A stretch of 64,000 nucleotides of DNA. It comes from Aquilaria yunnanensis (Eukaryota > Streptophyta > Magnoliopsida > Malvales > Thymelaeaceae). The stretch is from assembly GCA_039654915.1 (NCBI GenBank), contig JBDJPA010000011.1:4712001-4776000 (forward strand), read 5' to 3'. Every line of letters begins with the position of its first letter. Position 1 is the first letter of the stretch. A program made the position numbers and the translations under genes. The notes under the pieces were generated by a model. It was given only the letters and a program-made list of their open reading frames with translations, was not told the DNA's origin and ran no database searches. Shown here piece by piece: positions 44,631-55,159 of this stretch.

Positions 44631-47179
44631 TACCTCATAGAGCACAAATAAAGTAAATCCTACAAAAGAAAATGAGTACAAAGGGTCTTGTTAATGCATC
44701 TTTCTGGGTTAGTATGAGTGATGGAAGTCCTTACTAGCCTTGATAGAAGAGAGAATTTCTTAGCTTGGGAGAACAAATAGAAGAATCTAAACTCTAGAAT
44801 TAATTCACCAACTTAATCTAGTCAAGTAATGAACACCTTAGGAAGTGTGCTTATCTTTAATGTCAAGAAAACCTTTTAGGTAGTAAGAGCTGTTGTCTTT
44901 AATTAATCGTTAAGTGTTTGTTTGGTCTTAGAAATTTAGGTTATTTAATTGAAGTAGATTTACCGAGTTGAGTAGAGTTTTTTATTTATTAGTGGTTTTA
45001 ACTAAGGTGAATTGTGATAATAGTGGTAATTGTTCAATTCAACTAACAATCATCATAGAATCAACACCCACTCTCCCTTGCTACAAAATGTTTCATGCAC
45101 TTGTAAGTAGAATGTAGTTTTAAAGCCATTTGCATACACGCAACAATTTTTGACATTGTTGTGAGGGTCTTTATTTTGGATTAGGTCAGTATGAATCAGG
45201 TTGACAAGAGCCGTAGCTGTTTCTATGATCATTTGGTTGATTTTCTCATCAGATAATGATTGGTAATGTAAGGCTACCCTTTTCAACTCGTTTAAACGTC
45301 AATGATAAGCGTATGCCTGGTGTTTATTGTGGTGCATCGTGCTTCAGTCTAGAGGATCAAAGGCTTGAAATGAGTTGTTGAATAATGGTCGTGAGTACTT
45401 TTGTGGACGTTCTCCATGTTTGAGAGCTGTATCCACAATAAACGGTTGCAATATGTGAAAATGCCTTAGAAATTGGCATTGGGCAGTGGGCACAGGAATG
45501 TCTGATGCAACCACACTTTTTGCATATTTTGAAGATCTTTTCATACTAGAATTGGATCCACATGTCTTCACCATTATTGTTTCACAAATAGAAGCCAGGA
45601 ATGAGCAAGGCGCTAAGATTTATATCTAGCACCCTATCCAAGACTTTCTACTATGTCATGACCTACATAATGGTTGATGTATATGAGTGGAGTGTGATGG
45701 ACTTGAAGCCACACCGAGATTGAGTAAAATACATGGTTCCTTTTGACAGAGCAATGGTTGCACCCCTTTGGACCACAATGATCGCTCCATCCATGTTCGA
45801 CGGATTGTCTACAAGTCTTGAAGGTTTTGGAAACGAATGATGAATTTGTTTTGGCCAACTGAGCTACCATTTTTAACTGGACCTTCAAGTTGCTAAGCAT
45901 ATGATTTGTAGGATTAAAGATACTGGGGAGTAAACCAACAACAGTCAACGATCATGATTAACAATGAAAGTTGTAGGTAGTTGCTAATAGCATTGAGGAT
46001 ATCACTGTCAAGTAAAAGGGCTAGACCTTTTTGGGGCACATGCTTTTGGGGAAGGAAAATGTCACCATCACAGATTGTTATGGTCTGTCTTGGATCTAGC
46101 TGTTAGATTTATGAGACTCATAATGGGCCCCACAAATCAAATGGCTCAAATTCATCACAGACTATAATAGTCTGTGATGGTATAAGGACTCTTTAGGGAA
46201 AGGCACCCATTGTGGGAATTTTTGAGTGGTTATGGTTTTGAGAATGTAGTGCTAAAATGGTGCACTTCATGACAGTAATATGGGTTTTAAAATAGAGCAA
46301 ATAGATGGGATGAACAAGCAGTGAACAAATTGTTCGCAAAGCAGAACTAAAAGGTGCTAAAGAATGTTTCTACCAAGATGATAGGGGACAAGCAGAGAGA
46401 TGATCATAAGAAATGCTAGACCAAAAGATAACTAGGAAACGTTGAATAGGGCATCCGGGAAAAATGAACCAGGAAAGAAAGAATTAGGGGCAATGGCTAG
46501 ATATGCTTTAGAAACCTATGCATTGAGCTCAATTGGCACCGAAAGTGGAAGATTAAGGGTTCGATTTGCAGATATGAGCAAAGGAATGGTCTACTATGGG
46601 TAGTATTTGGCCATTAGTTAGCGAAATTGAGGGTGATGATGGTTGTTTAAGGTTTAGGTTTGAAGAATCAAGGGGCGCTTGTTCTTGCACCCGAATGCCT
46701 ATTGATAGAGGATTTTGTAAGAAGTTATAATATTAACGTTAATCATAACATAAATTATGAAAATTAGAAATATATTTAGCAAGAACTGGCTTGGAGGCAG
46801 CTTGAGATGAACATTACGGTTGATATGCACAATATAGTACAAGCATTAGAGTACACCATCTTAATAAATGGAGTGGTGGACGTTATAATTTGGGGAAAAG
46901 TGCATGTTCTTAAAATTAAGGTGAGGGAAAGTTAAAAGTGAGAAATGACCAACAGTTCAAGTTTAGCTCGATTTATAGCTCCTTCATGGCTTGTTCAAAC
47001 TCTTAACAAGTAAACTTGAACAAAATTTCAAATCGATACACAATTTTTTTTAAAAAAAAAACTTGATTTACTTATTACTCAACTTAGCGCGCTTGGTTTT
47101 AAATTTTTTACTTAGTTTACATGGATAGCTCGACTTGACTCGAGCTTGATTAATTAAAAAATTGTTCTTATCTTGTATA
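44631..47179. other. Non-coding DNA with possible gene or TE relics
   Basis: Minus-strand frames at 45053-45286, 45344-45574 and 45634-45948 lie in sequence, are Cys/His-containing and could be parts of one decayed gene, but I recognise no domain. The rest shows no motifs. Confidence 0.4.
46064..46181. repeat. Short fold-back element (118 bp)
   Basis: ACCATCACAGATTGTTATGG at the left is mirrored by TATAATAGTCTGTGATGGT at the right. Each arm is itself nearly palindromic (CAGACTATTATAGTCTG). No clear target duplication was found. Confidence 0.6.
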
Positions 47180-47180
47180 A

Positions 47181-47533
47181 GGTAAACTCCATCGGTCGTC
47201 CCTAAACTAGAATCAATGTTGCTTATTCTTCCTTAAACTATCAAATCTTGCTTAATCATCCCTAAACTATATCTGGTGTTGTTGAATCGTTATGTCGTCT
47301 ATCACAATCGTTGAGGATGAACGGAAAAATAATATGGCTGTTGATATGACATAGAACAATGACGTGATTACTGATGTAACATCACTTTTTCATTTATTTT
47401 TCACGGTATGATAGACGGTAGGACAATTAAGCAACATTAGATATAATTTAAATATGATTAAGCAACATTTGATAATTTATGAATGAATAAGTGATATTAA
47501 ATATAGTTTATGGATGACCAGTGAAATTTGCCC
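47181..47533. mobile_element. 353-bp MULE-type MITE related to 16661-17011
   Basis: It starts GGTAAACTCCATCGGTCGTCCC and its right end inverts to GGGCAAATTTCACTGGTCATCC. The arms continue with CTAAACTA and TTGCTTA blocks as in the MITE at 16661-17011. The target duplication is not clear. Confidence 0.72.
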
Positions 47534-48162
47534 TTTATTTGTATTATTTTTAATCTAAATATGAACAAAATATTAAGCTCAATAAATATTTCAAACCAAA
47601 CATGAGTAGCCTATTATTCAGCTTAACTCAACTTGTTTTCAACCTAGTAAAAATGTAAGTTAAACCAAACATTAGGGGTTTTTTGTGGTTTTCCTAAAAA
47701 ATTCAACTCAAACCCTTGTCATTTTTCGGTGCCCTTCCCTTTAATATACTTCCTCTATCACGAGATAAAACAATTTTATGCTCATGAAAATTAAAGTGTG
47801 GTTTTTTTTCTCATTTTTACCTACAAAACTAAAATTGATAAAAACATAACTTAAATTTTGTATAGTGGGAGTTTAATAAGAATTAAAAAAATATAAATTT
47901 TGTACATTGAAAATTTAAGTAATAAAAATAAAGTAAATTAACTGTTAAAAACATTAAAAAAAACGATTTAACCTGTTCAGGGCAGCTAAAAATAAACATA
48001 ATTCATACCTTTCCTTTATCGATTTTACCAATTTAAACCCAAATTTATGCAATCAGCATCCGGATTCTAACGTATTCTTACCCAGTATTCCTCGTAAAAC
48101 CCGGAACCAGGTATTTACGTAATCTTAGCCAAGCGAGGGTAATCAGGATTCAGGGTGGCGTA
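47534..48162. promoter_or_regulatory. Upstream region of the AUF-like gene
   Basis: It is AT-rich until about 48050, then changes abruptly to the GC-richer gene. I see no clear TATA box at a fixed distance. The 5' UTR and promoter must lie here or be shortened by the MITE ending at 47533. Confidence 0.4.
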
Positions 48163-49041
48163 ATGGACGCATTTGATCGGCTGCCGGACTCTCTCGTCCT
48201 CCAAATTTTCAACGCCGTTTCCGACGTCAAGGCCCTCATTCGCTGCCGCTCCCTCTCCAGGCGTTTCAACTCTCTTGTCCCCGAGACCGACTCGCTCCTC
48301 CTCCGCATTGACCGAGTCATCTCCCCCGAATCTGACGCCGACTCCGAATCCCTCCTTCTGTCCTTCCTCAAATCCCTCCTCGGTCTCGTCTTTCCCAAGC
48401 CCGCCGCCGGAGCCAGGCAATTGTCCCAGACGTCACCCGCGCAGATCCTCTCCCGATTCCTCTGCATCCGGGAGCTACGAATCGAGCTTCCTTCCGGCGA
48501 TCTGAGCTTGGAGAAGGGCACCACCGTCAGATGGAGGGCTGAATTTGGCGAAACCCTGAGGACCTGTGTGATTCTCGGCCTTCGCACCCCCTCAGAATCG
48601 TCAGATTTCGCGGAGGGATTGAAGACTAGGGTGCTGTGGACGATAAGCGCGTTAATCGCGGCTTCTGTCAGGCATTTTCTCCTGCACGACGTAGTTGTGG
48701 AGCATGAGGAGATGGAAAGGCTGGTGCTTGAAGATCGGGAGGGGGAAGGGGTGGTGGTGATGGAGACGGAGGGGCTGAGGGAGTGGAGGTCGCGCGCCGG
48801 GCAGGTGAGTGGGAGCGAGGAAATGGGTCGGACGGTGGTGCCCTGCGTCACAATGAGGATGAGGCACGACACAAGGATGGGGGGGACGCTTGTGGTGGTC
48901 AGGGCGGTGGGAGACGGCGTCGGTGGGGATGGGGAGGATGCTGCTTTGGCGATGGAGACGTTTGGGGCAGGCGTGTACGGGGAGATGGTGAGGGAATTGG
49001 TGAAGCGTCAGAGCTACATGCTGGAAATGAACTCCTTTTGA
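48163..49041 (+). CDS. F-box protein of the AUF1/AUF2 family
   Basis: AUF-type F-box proteins are SCF ubiquitin-ligase subunits linked to auxin and cytokinin responses in Arabidopsis roots. The frame is one exon of 292 residues. The F-box is at residues 1-45 (FDRLPDSLVLQIFNAV, then ALIRCRSLSRRFNSLVP). Family blocks follow in order: LLLRIDRVIS, AQILSRFLCIRELRIELP, SLEKGTTVRWRAEFGETL, GLKTRVLWTISALIAASVRH, and the end KRQSYMLEMNSF. The start ATG at 48163 gives the family N-terminus (MDAFDRLPD). Length is near that of the family; the Gly-rich segment around residues 225-265 is variable in it. The coding region is GC-rich against AT-rich flanks and keeps a 240-residue open frame in antisense, taken as a shadow. 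It looks intact. Confidence 0.93.
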   Translation: MDAFDRLPDSLVLQIFNAVSDVKALIRCRSLSRRFNSLVPETDSLLLRIDRVISPESDADSESLLLSFLKSLLGLVFPKPAAGARQLSQTSPAQILSRFLCIRELRIELPSGDLSLEKGTTVRWRAEFGETLRTCVILGLRTPSESSDFAEGLKTRVLWTISALIAASVRHFLLHDVVVEHEEMERLVLEDREGEGVVVMETEGLREWRSRAGQVSGSEEMGRTVVPCVTMRMRHDTRMGGTLVVVRAVGDGVGGDGEDAALAMETFGAGVYGEMVRELVKRQSYMLEMNSF

Positions 49042-49640
49042 ATTTTGGTCCTTCCGGGCGTTAAATTTTGGGTTTTGCAGATTGTATATACTACTTTCAT
49101 ATGCTTCAGGTTTCTGTATATGTGAGATCCTTGTAGAATGAATGACAGACTCTCTGGTGACTCAATGCTCAGGCATTGGCAATTCTTCTTCCTAATTCCT
49201 TCTCAGAAACAATATTGATTTTGATCATATAGATTGTTTAGAATTAATGCCCCAGCCCAGCCGCCTTTGAAATCTATATCATGAAAATCATTAGATGATG
49301 GGCTAGATGTTGCTCTTTTGATCTAGACCTAGATAAGATGATCTGGTGTTTTCAATAACCGGTATTTGGCCACTGGAGTAAAGATGGGTTAAGCAGAAAA
49401 CAGATGTTGAGGCCTATGGCTCAAATGGCCCCACTCTCGACTGCAGAGTTTGCACTGGTCAAAGATAGGTAGAATCGAACTGCTACTTCTTGAGATGGTG
49501 AAAGTACCTGAAGATTTTTGCAGTATTTCCATGGCAAATAAAAAATGTTGCTGTTTTTTCGTGACATATAGCAGTTCCCTTGTTATACATTCTGCACGAT
49601 TGATCTGGTGATGCACCAGGCCAAGTGCAACATAGCATGC
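49042..49640. other. 3' flank of the AUF-like gene
   Basis: The 3' UTR must begin at 49042. A T-rich stretch with GAATGAATGACAG near 49137 could serve in 3' end formation. No gene is seen in the rest. Confidence 0.4.
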
Positions 49641-49906
49641 AACAATTCCATGAAGGGCTTTATCTCCATGGGTGTGTGCAGATGTGTGACACTAAAAGGT
49701 ACAGGGGTAGTCACCTTCTCATATTTATCTTGGAAGAGCGAAACTCTTGCAAGCCTTCCTCCATCATAAGCAGTTACAGCACCATCAAACCGTAATCTCG
49801 TGTCTGCAATGAAGCTAGAATTTAGAGAATTTAGGGCAAGGATCACTAATCTAAACAATGTCTCAAAATGAGCTCTGGGATAAGTATAATACAGCTGAAA
49901 AGACAT
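49583..49906 (-). pseudogene. Unknown coding-like unit, copy C of three
   Basis: A minus frame of 107 residues includes DTRLRFDGAVTAYDGGRLAR and EKVTTPVPFSVTHLHTP. I do not recognise the family. The part 49660-49800 is clearly related to 51680-51830 and 52095-52210, which lack the frame, so it may be an exon of an old duplicated gene. No start or splice site can be fixed. Confidence 0.4.
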
Positions 49907-50244
49907 TACAAACAGAAAAGAAACTAAACTATCAGCGATACAACCTTACGTACAATATCGAGGAAACAGAAATTGCTGCATGACTAATGAGACAAGTCCA
50001 AGTAGCCCGCTTAAGAGTGCATATCTGAAAGAAAGAGCAAAAACAGTTGTTCTCCAGGATGAAGCAGCTAACAGGATATAATTCCAGGGTTTCAGTGAGC
50101 ATTGCTCTTAAATGTTAATTCATGAGTTGCTCATTTTATGTACACTTGGAACCGGTTATGCTACCTGATATTCTTTGACTCATCCCTTTATAGTTTCAAC
50201 CAATGAAAACATTCATGTGATGTTTAAGTGGGGAAGGGGGCGAC

Positions 50245-50740
50245 CAGTGGTGCAGCCACGTATGGCCAGGGGGGTGCTGCTGCCCCCGAGAATTTTGGAA
50301 GCCTATAAATATTAGATACTAATTTAGTTATTTTGTGAGGAGTTAAGGACCAAGTGCGAAATTTGCCCCCTGAACTGGTGAATAATATTAAAAGGGTAAA
50401 TTACGTCAACAGCCATAAATCTTTACTTTTCATTGCAAGTTGTGTCCTCAACCTCTCAATTATTGAATATTCATCCAAAATTATTGTTTGGCATTGCAAA
50501 TTTGTCATTTCACCAACAGTTAACGTTGTTAGTAACCAAATTGAGACAAATATATAACAGTTGAGAACTTAGAAATGAATTTACAACAAAAAGTAAACGT
50601 TTTAAATAATTTTTTAAATAATTTTTTATAAAAGTTAATTTTATAAATAATTATTTAAATAATTTTTTTTTTAGGTTTTAGCCATTGCTGGTCTTACATC
50701 CGCCTAACCCCCTGAGCCTAAAAACCTGGCTCCGCCACTA
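50245..50740. mobile_element. Non-autonomous hAT element (496 bp)
   Basis: The ends CAGTGGTGCAGCCA and TGGCTCCGCCACTA are inverted and match the widespread plant hAT end CAGTGGCGGAGCCAG. An 8-bp target duplication with one mismatch flanks it (GGGGCGAC 50237-50244, GGGGCAAC 50741-50748), the size made by hAT transposases. There is no coding capacity. Confidence 0.88.
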
Positions 50741-50984
50741 GGGGCAACCAAATGTGTGCTAGGAGAAGAGAAAGGTATAAAGGGGAAACCACAATCCAAT
50801 AACCATGGAGAACAGTCGAATACAATTTCAAGCAGAGCTATCAGTCATGAAACAAAACCATTCATCCAATGAACTTAAGTAACAGCAACGTACCAGAAAA
50901 TTCAGGGGCCCTAATTTGGACATCTTCCACAAAGTAAAGCCAAATGCAACAAAATCCTTGGATAGAAATCCAATACGGCTGTGA

Positions 50985-51420
50985 TAGGAAAAACATTCTG
51001 TAGCCCCTTCAGCTGATTGAACACATCAGACCATAAATTCTTCATCAGTAATCTGGCAAAGTGCAGTTAAAAGCTATGCTCTTCAACACGGAAATGCTTG
51101 GTTCAAGATAAGTTTCAGTGCTTGTTTTAAACATTCATGGATACAGACAAACTAAAACAGCAATATCATCCAGTCCAAATCCATGGTCCTGGAAAATCTT
51201 GATCTTGAGCTTGACGCCGTCAATATTAACCGGAAAAAAAAATATACTTGATTTCTTCTAGAAAATATAATCAACCAAAGTATTTGCGATACAGCAGCAC
51301 AGAATAACAAATATGAGGCCTTTTAAGATACTTCTGAAGAGGCTGTACGAGCGGATTCAGGGGGGAATAAGGTGCATAATTGAACTCAAAATGCCTTACA
51401 TGATCTCACAGCAGCATTCC
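50985..51420 (-). pseudogene. Truncated mTERF pseudogene
   Basis: Segments match the intact mTERF gene at 52842-54017 in the same order and orientation. 50990-51060 corresponds to 52890-52965 (C-terminus, with CATTCTGTAGCCCCTTCAG against TGTTCTGCAGTCCCTTCAG). 51075-51245 corresponds to 53540-53710, and 51310-51390 to 53785-53865. About 575 bp of the middle is deleted and the frame is lost. It is a decayed tandem duplicate. Confidence 0.82.
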
Positions 51421-51639
51421 AGCGCCTTGTCGCTGGTTGTGGTTCTGTGTGCCAGAGTTGGAGTTGGAGTTGGAGTTGTCCACTCTGCAGCTTTGGTTTC
51501 AAATATTTTGATGAGCCTTTAGCAGGACAGTTGGAGCTGGAAAACATAAATGTACAGGTTTGTGGATAGAATTATAGAGGACTTGACCACAGAGAGCTAG
51601 CATTGGTCCTATATGCAGAAATGGCAACAATAACTCCTC

Positions 51640-51860
51640 AAAATTCTTTTACTGCAAAGCAGAAGAAAAGACAAGCCCCAAGTGCAAAGTTATGACACTG
51701 AAAGATACAGAGCTAATCACCTTAAGAAGCCCTCCTTATAACGCTCTGCTGAAACTTGACCTCCATGTGATAGTGCTGTGAGCCCTTCCTCCATGTTAAG
51801 CTATTACAGAATCAACAAAACAACACTCCAGTTTCTGATAAGCACCTGCAACTTAGAGCA
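51640..51860 (-). repeat. Unknown unit, copy B
   Basis: GACACTGAAAGATACAGAGC and the following CCCTTCCTCCATGTTAAGC correspond to blocks in copies A (52095-52210) and C (49660-49800). No open frame is kept. Confidence 0.55.
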
Positions 51861-51989
51861 AGAGTCATGACACTATAACAACACTGTCATAGTGCAATTA
51901 TAGTACCATAACAGGCACACGTCGAAAGGCCTACAGAGACCCATTCTGCACAGTAATTCCTCAAAGGAAATGAATGCTAGTTGAAGAGT

Positions 51990-52230
51990 TTTGCTGTGGG
52001 CCAAAACCAAGAGTTCTTTTCATCCGAGTTTTGCTGTCAATTTGGCAGAGTTCAAAAGTTTGCTTTGTCAAACAAAGCAAAAACCTTATTGCATATGTAC
52101 AAAGTTATCACACTGAAAGGTTCAGGGCCAGTCACCTTCCTGAATAGAAGCCCTCTTCATCTTGCAACACTCTTAAGTATTGAAAACCTTTCTCCATGTT
52201 AATCCAATTTTTGCAATGCAAGTAGATTTC
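51990..52230 (-). repeat. Unknown unit, copy A, downstream of the mTERF gene
   Basis: CACACTGAAAGGTTCAGGGC, CAGTCACCTTCC and CTTTCTCCATGTTAAT match copies B and C. On the minus strand it lies about 600 bp beyond the mTERF stop codon, so it could be 3' UTR or a relic of a neighbouring duplicated gene. Confidence 0.5.
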
Positions 52231-52358
52231 AGAGTATTTATTTTATTATTTCATAATGCAGATCCCTTAATAGTCAAACAAAATGAAATAAATAACTAAA
52301 GTACCAAATGATATTTTTTCCTTTTTTGTTTAACATTATCACATGATGTGTAAGCTAA

Positions 52359-52549
52359 AGCCCTGTTTGAGAACAACTTTTGTTATTAGCGTTAGAGTTT
52401 TAGATAATTTATTTAATGGTTAAGATGAAAACACTGAAGTTAAAAACCAAAAGCTACACTTGGATAGTTTTTTCAAAACCAAAAGCTACACTTGGATAGT
52501 TTTTTCAAAACTCTAACGCTAATCGTTGACGCTAATGCTAAACAGGGCC
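52359..52549. mobile_element. Tourist-like (PIF/Harbinger) MITE with internal duplication
   Basis: The ends AGCCCTGTTTGAGAAC and GCTAAACAGGGCC are inverted, and TAA flanks both (52556-52558 is not the site; the copies are 52356-52358 and 52550-52552). These ends and the 3-bp TAA duplication fit PIF/Harbinger MITEs. Inside, a 32-bp segment with AAAGCTACACTTGGATAG is repeated head to tail without change at 52443-52474 and 52475-52506. Confidence 0.8.
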
Positions 52550-52841
52550 TAAATGTGGCATTAGAGTTGGTGTTGTCACCCTAGAACAGAAATGCTAATA
52601 CAATTATGAAACTGCATAATATAGCTGAATAGACAAAGAAGATGTCCCCATAAAGAAATAACCAATGATGCTACTTTAACATGCTGTTGAAAATCACTGA
52701 GAAGTACAGGAAACATAACATTACTGAATGATATACTGGCAAAGCTCAAGTAAACAAAACAAGAGTAAAAGATGATGCCGATCAAATCTTAATCCTATGA
52801 AGCTAACAAGACATATTTCATGTAGCGGCACAACATTGCTG

Positions 52842-54017
52842 TTAAAACTTTGACTTGGGAACAACTTGCTTCAACATCGCTGCATTAGGCAAAATGTTCT
52901 GCAGTCCCTTCAGCTCATTTCTGTAAGGCAGAATACACTTCACCAGAAAGTCATTTTCAGTGATCTTGAAAAATTGAGTCAAGCTAATTTTTTTCGGTAG
53001 CAAATTCTGACCTTCCAGAATATCAAAAATTAGCAGACGGGGTTTGAGTCGTCGTTCTACACTGTATATGAGCAATTCTGGGTGCTTGACTATAAACAAA
53101 CGATCAACATCCTTTCGGCTAACTAACATCCCTGTCACCTCCTTTATCTTCCTCACAGAAACAGCAAACACCTGAGGCTGCCTCTTAAACAACCAAATGA
53201 TGTCATTCTCCGAAAACCCCAAGCTCCTAAAAAGCTCCAATTTTTGTTGCCAGGTTTCTTCGCTCATTGAACTTAATGTCCGAACAGCTGAGAGAAACTG
53301 CTTCGACTTCCTATTGAATCCGATTTCATCAACCTTCCTAACATACCCCTCCAAGCGCTCTGGCGAGAGCAAGAAAAGCCGAGGAAAACTATGAACAAAC
53401 TTAAAAATTTGTTCATCACTGATCCCACAACGCTTAAGGAAATTCACATTAGGCAACATAGTCTTCTTCAAATCAGTTTGCAGGAACCAATTATTCCATT
53501 TCAAAACCTTTAAGACAGCATCATTCGATCCTAGAAGACTCTTCAACACAGAAATTGTTGGTTCGAGATGCTTCTCCCCGCTCCTTCTAAACATCCATGG
53601 ATTAACAAAAATAATGTCAGCTATTTCATCCAAGCCAAATCCATGTTGCTGCAAAATCTTTATTTTGGGCTTGATGCTGACCTCGACATTAGCCGAAAGA
53701 ATACTGGGTCTCTTCTGGACAATGTCCTGCAGCTGGGATTTCGAGAAACCAAACTCCTTTAGAAAGAACAGTATAGAATCGCAATTGTTAGGCCTTTTCA
53801 AATACTTTCTCCACGAAGAGGCTTGACGGGCAACTTCTGGGGAAAATTGATGCCTGTGAATCAAATAATCGGCCAAGACAACACCAGACTTCGAATCACT
53901 GGTTGCAGAGGAAGAAAATAAGACGAACGAAATGGAACAAGCGACAGGGGATTTCTGGGGGCGTGAAGGGTAACCGAGAGAAAGCGAGCAAAGGGTTTTG
54001 CGGAGATGAGGCGTCAT
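52842..54017 (-). CDS. mTERF family protein, probably mitochondrial
   Basis: mTERF proteins bind organellar nucleic acid and act in transcription, RNA splicing or ribosome assembly. The single exon encodes 391 residues. Residues 1-45 are basic, Ser-rich and poor in acids, as in a mitochondrial transit peptide. From about residue 70 to 370 there are repeated mTERF helices with the usual LxxxGFS...I..I....P spacing: LKEFGFSKSQLQDIVQKRPS, LQQHGFGLDEIADIIFVNPW, LKRCGISDEQIFKFVHSFPR, FRSLGFSENDIIWLFKRQPQ, and a final RLKPRLLIFDILEGQNLL. Single-exon, repeat-only structure is typical of the large plant subfamily that is often tandemly duplicated. A truncated copy lies downstream at 50985-51420. The start at 54017 gives the transit peptide; no earlier in-frame start is needed. 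It looks intact. Confidence 0.93.
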   Translation of the reverse strand: MTPHLRKTLCSLSLGYPSRPQKSPVACSISFVLFSSSATSDSKSGVVLADYLIHRHQFSPEVARQASSWRKYLKRPNNCDSILFFLKEFGFSKSQLQDIVQKRPSILSANVEVSIKPKIKILQQHGFGLDEIADIIFVNPWMFRRSGEKHLEPTISVLKSLLGSNDAVLKVLKWNNWFLQTDLKKTMLPNVNFLKRCGISDEQIFKFVHSFPRLFLLSPERLEGYVRKVDEIGFNRKSKQFLSAVRTLSSMSEETWQQKLELFRSLGFSENDIIWLFKRQPQVFAVSVRKIKEVTGMLVSRKDVDRLFIVKHPELLIYSVERRLKPRLLIFDILEGQNLLPKKISLTQFFKITENDFLVKCILPYRNELKGLQNILPNAAMLKQVVPKSKF

Positions 54018-54149
54018 TATTCTGGGGTTTTGCGAAGGCTTTAGCCTTCACTATCAACTATCATAAGAGCGATTAAAAATCTAAATTTGTTTCAGAAAAT
54101 TAGAGACTTGCCTCTAACTTCGGCTCGCCTTCGTACGGTGAATCATCAG

Positions 54150-54275
54150 ATGCCAGCTCGGGCGAGACCTACTGGCAATCTCCAAGTTCAAGACAGTCAA
54201 AAGATTTGGGGGCAACAATCGCTTACCCTAAGCCTAATCGGAGTTGGAGCAGTATTAGTGTTGGGTTTGGGCTAG
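54150..54275 (+). CDS. Possible small membrane peptide, head to head with mTERF
   Basis: From the ATG near 54150 a 41-residue frame has a polar start (PARARPTGNLQ) and a hydrophobic end (SLTLSLIGVGAVLVLGLG). An upstream in-frame ATG at 54087 is possible. It is divergent to the mTERF gene, about 130 bp from its start codon. I do not recognise it; it may be chance or the end of a lost gene. Confidence 0.25.
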   Translation: MPARARPTGNLQVQDSQKIWGQQSLTLSLIGVGAVLVLGLG

Positions 54276-54796
54276 GATCAGGCCTCCCAAGTCCTAAACT
54301 CAAATGGAACGCTCCCGGTAATTATACAGTATATTTCTAAAGTTGAACATTTTCTTATTATTCATTGAATAGTGTCAATTGGTTAGTGTTAAAATGCTTA
54401 GACTAAGCGTTTTGGATTCAAAAGTTTTGGGCCAAAATAAGCCTCGTATGTACTAAATAGGAATTAGAAAATACTATAGATGAACAGTACAAAAGTGTTG
54501 CGCTGAAAGTGAACAGTGTCGACCTAACCCAAGAAATCATGCAGAAACAAAAAAAGGGTAAATTATGGAAAGGTCCCTCAGTTCTGGAATTTTTATTTAC
54601 TGGTCCTCCAACTTTATTGTCTGTCATTTGACCTTCCGATTTACAAAATTTATGTCGTTAAATTATTGTTCTTTGTCTTCTTGGTCTCCAAACTTTACTT
54701 TCTTGCATCAGCCTCCCAAACAACAAGTTGCTGCAATAAATTGTGTCTGAATCACCTAGTTTACTCCACTACTTTGCTTGGTTGATTTTATTTTGA

Positions 54797-55105
54797 GTTA
54801 ATTACACTTCTTGATATTTAGCAAATTACAGTTTTGCACCCTAAGTTTGAAAACACACTTTTGCCCCCGTCTCTTTTCTTTATTATGCAATATCAACTTT
54901 TAAAAATTTAAGTTTAACTTAACATTAGTCTTTTAGTAAATTTAACACGTCTAACATTTTTTTATAACAATTACATTTTAAACTATCATATTTTTCTTTT
55001 TTGTAAACATAGGCAGTTTTTTTTCCTTTATATGTTTCTGTAAAAGGGAGGCATAAGAGTATATTTTGAAATCTATAAGGCCAAAGTGTAATTCTTAAAT
55101 TAAAT
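54797..55105. mobile_element. Possible MITE with imperfect inverted ends
   Basis: AATTACACTTCTTG... TTGCACCCTAAGTTTGAAA at the left mirrors TTTGAAATCTATAAGGCC... AAGTGTAATT at the right. The arms are about 80 bp and imperfect. No target duplication was established. Confidence 0.45.
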
Positions 55106-55159
55106 TTAGTGTATTAATTTTTGTTGGTACTCATAAATGAAATTAAGAACTAGAACTTA

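Noticed and set aside
48150..48872. 240-residue minus-strand frame
   Set aside because: It overlaps the AUF-like gene fully. Its Ser/Arg-rich composition is what antisense of that GC-rich coding sequence gives.
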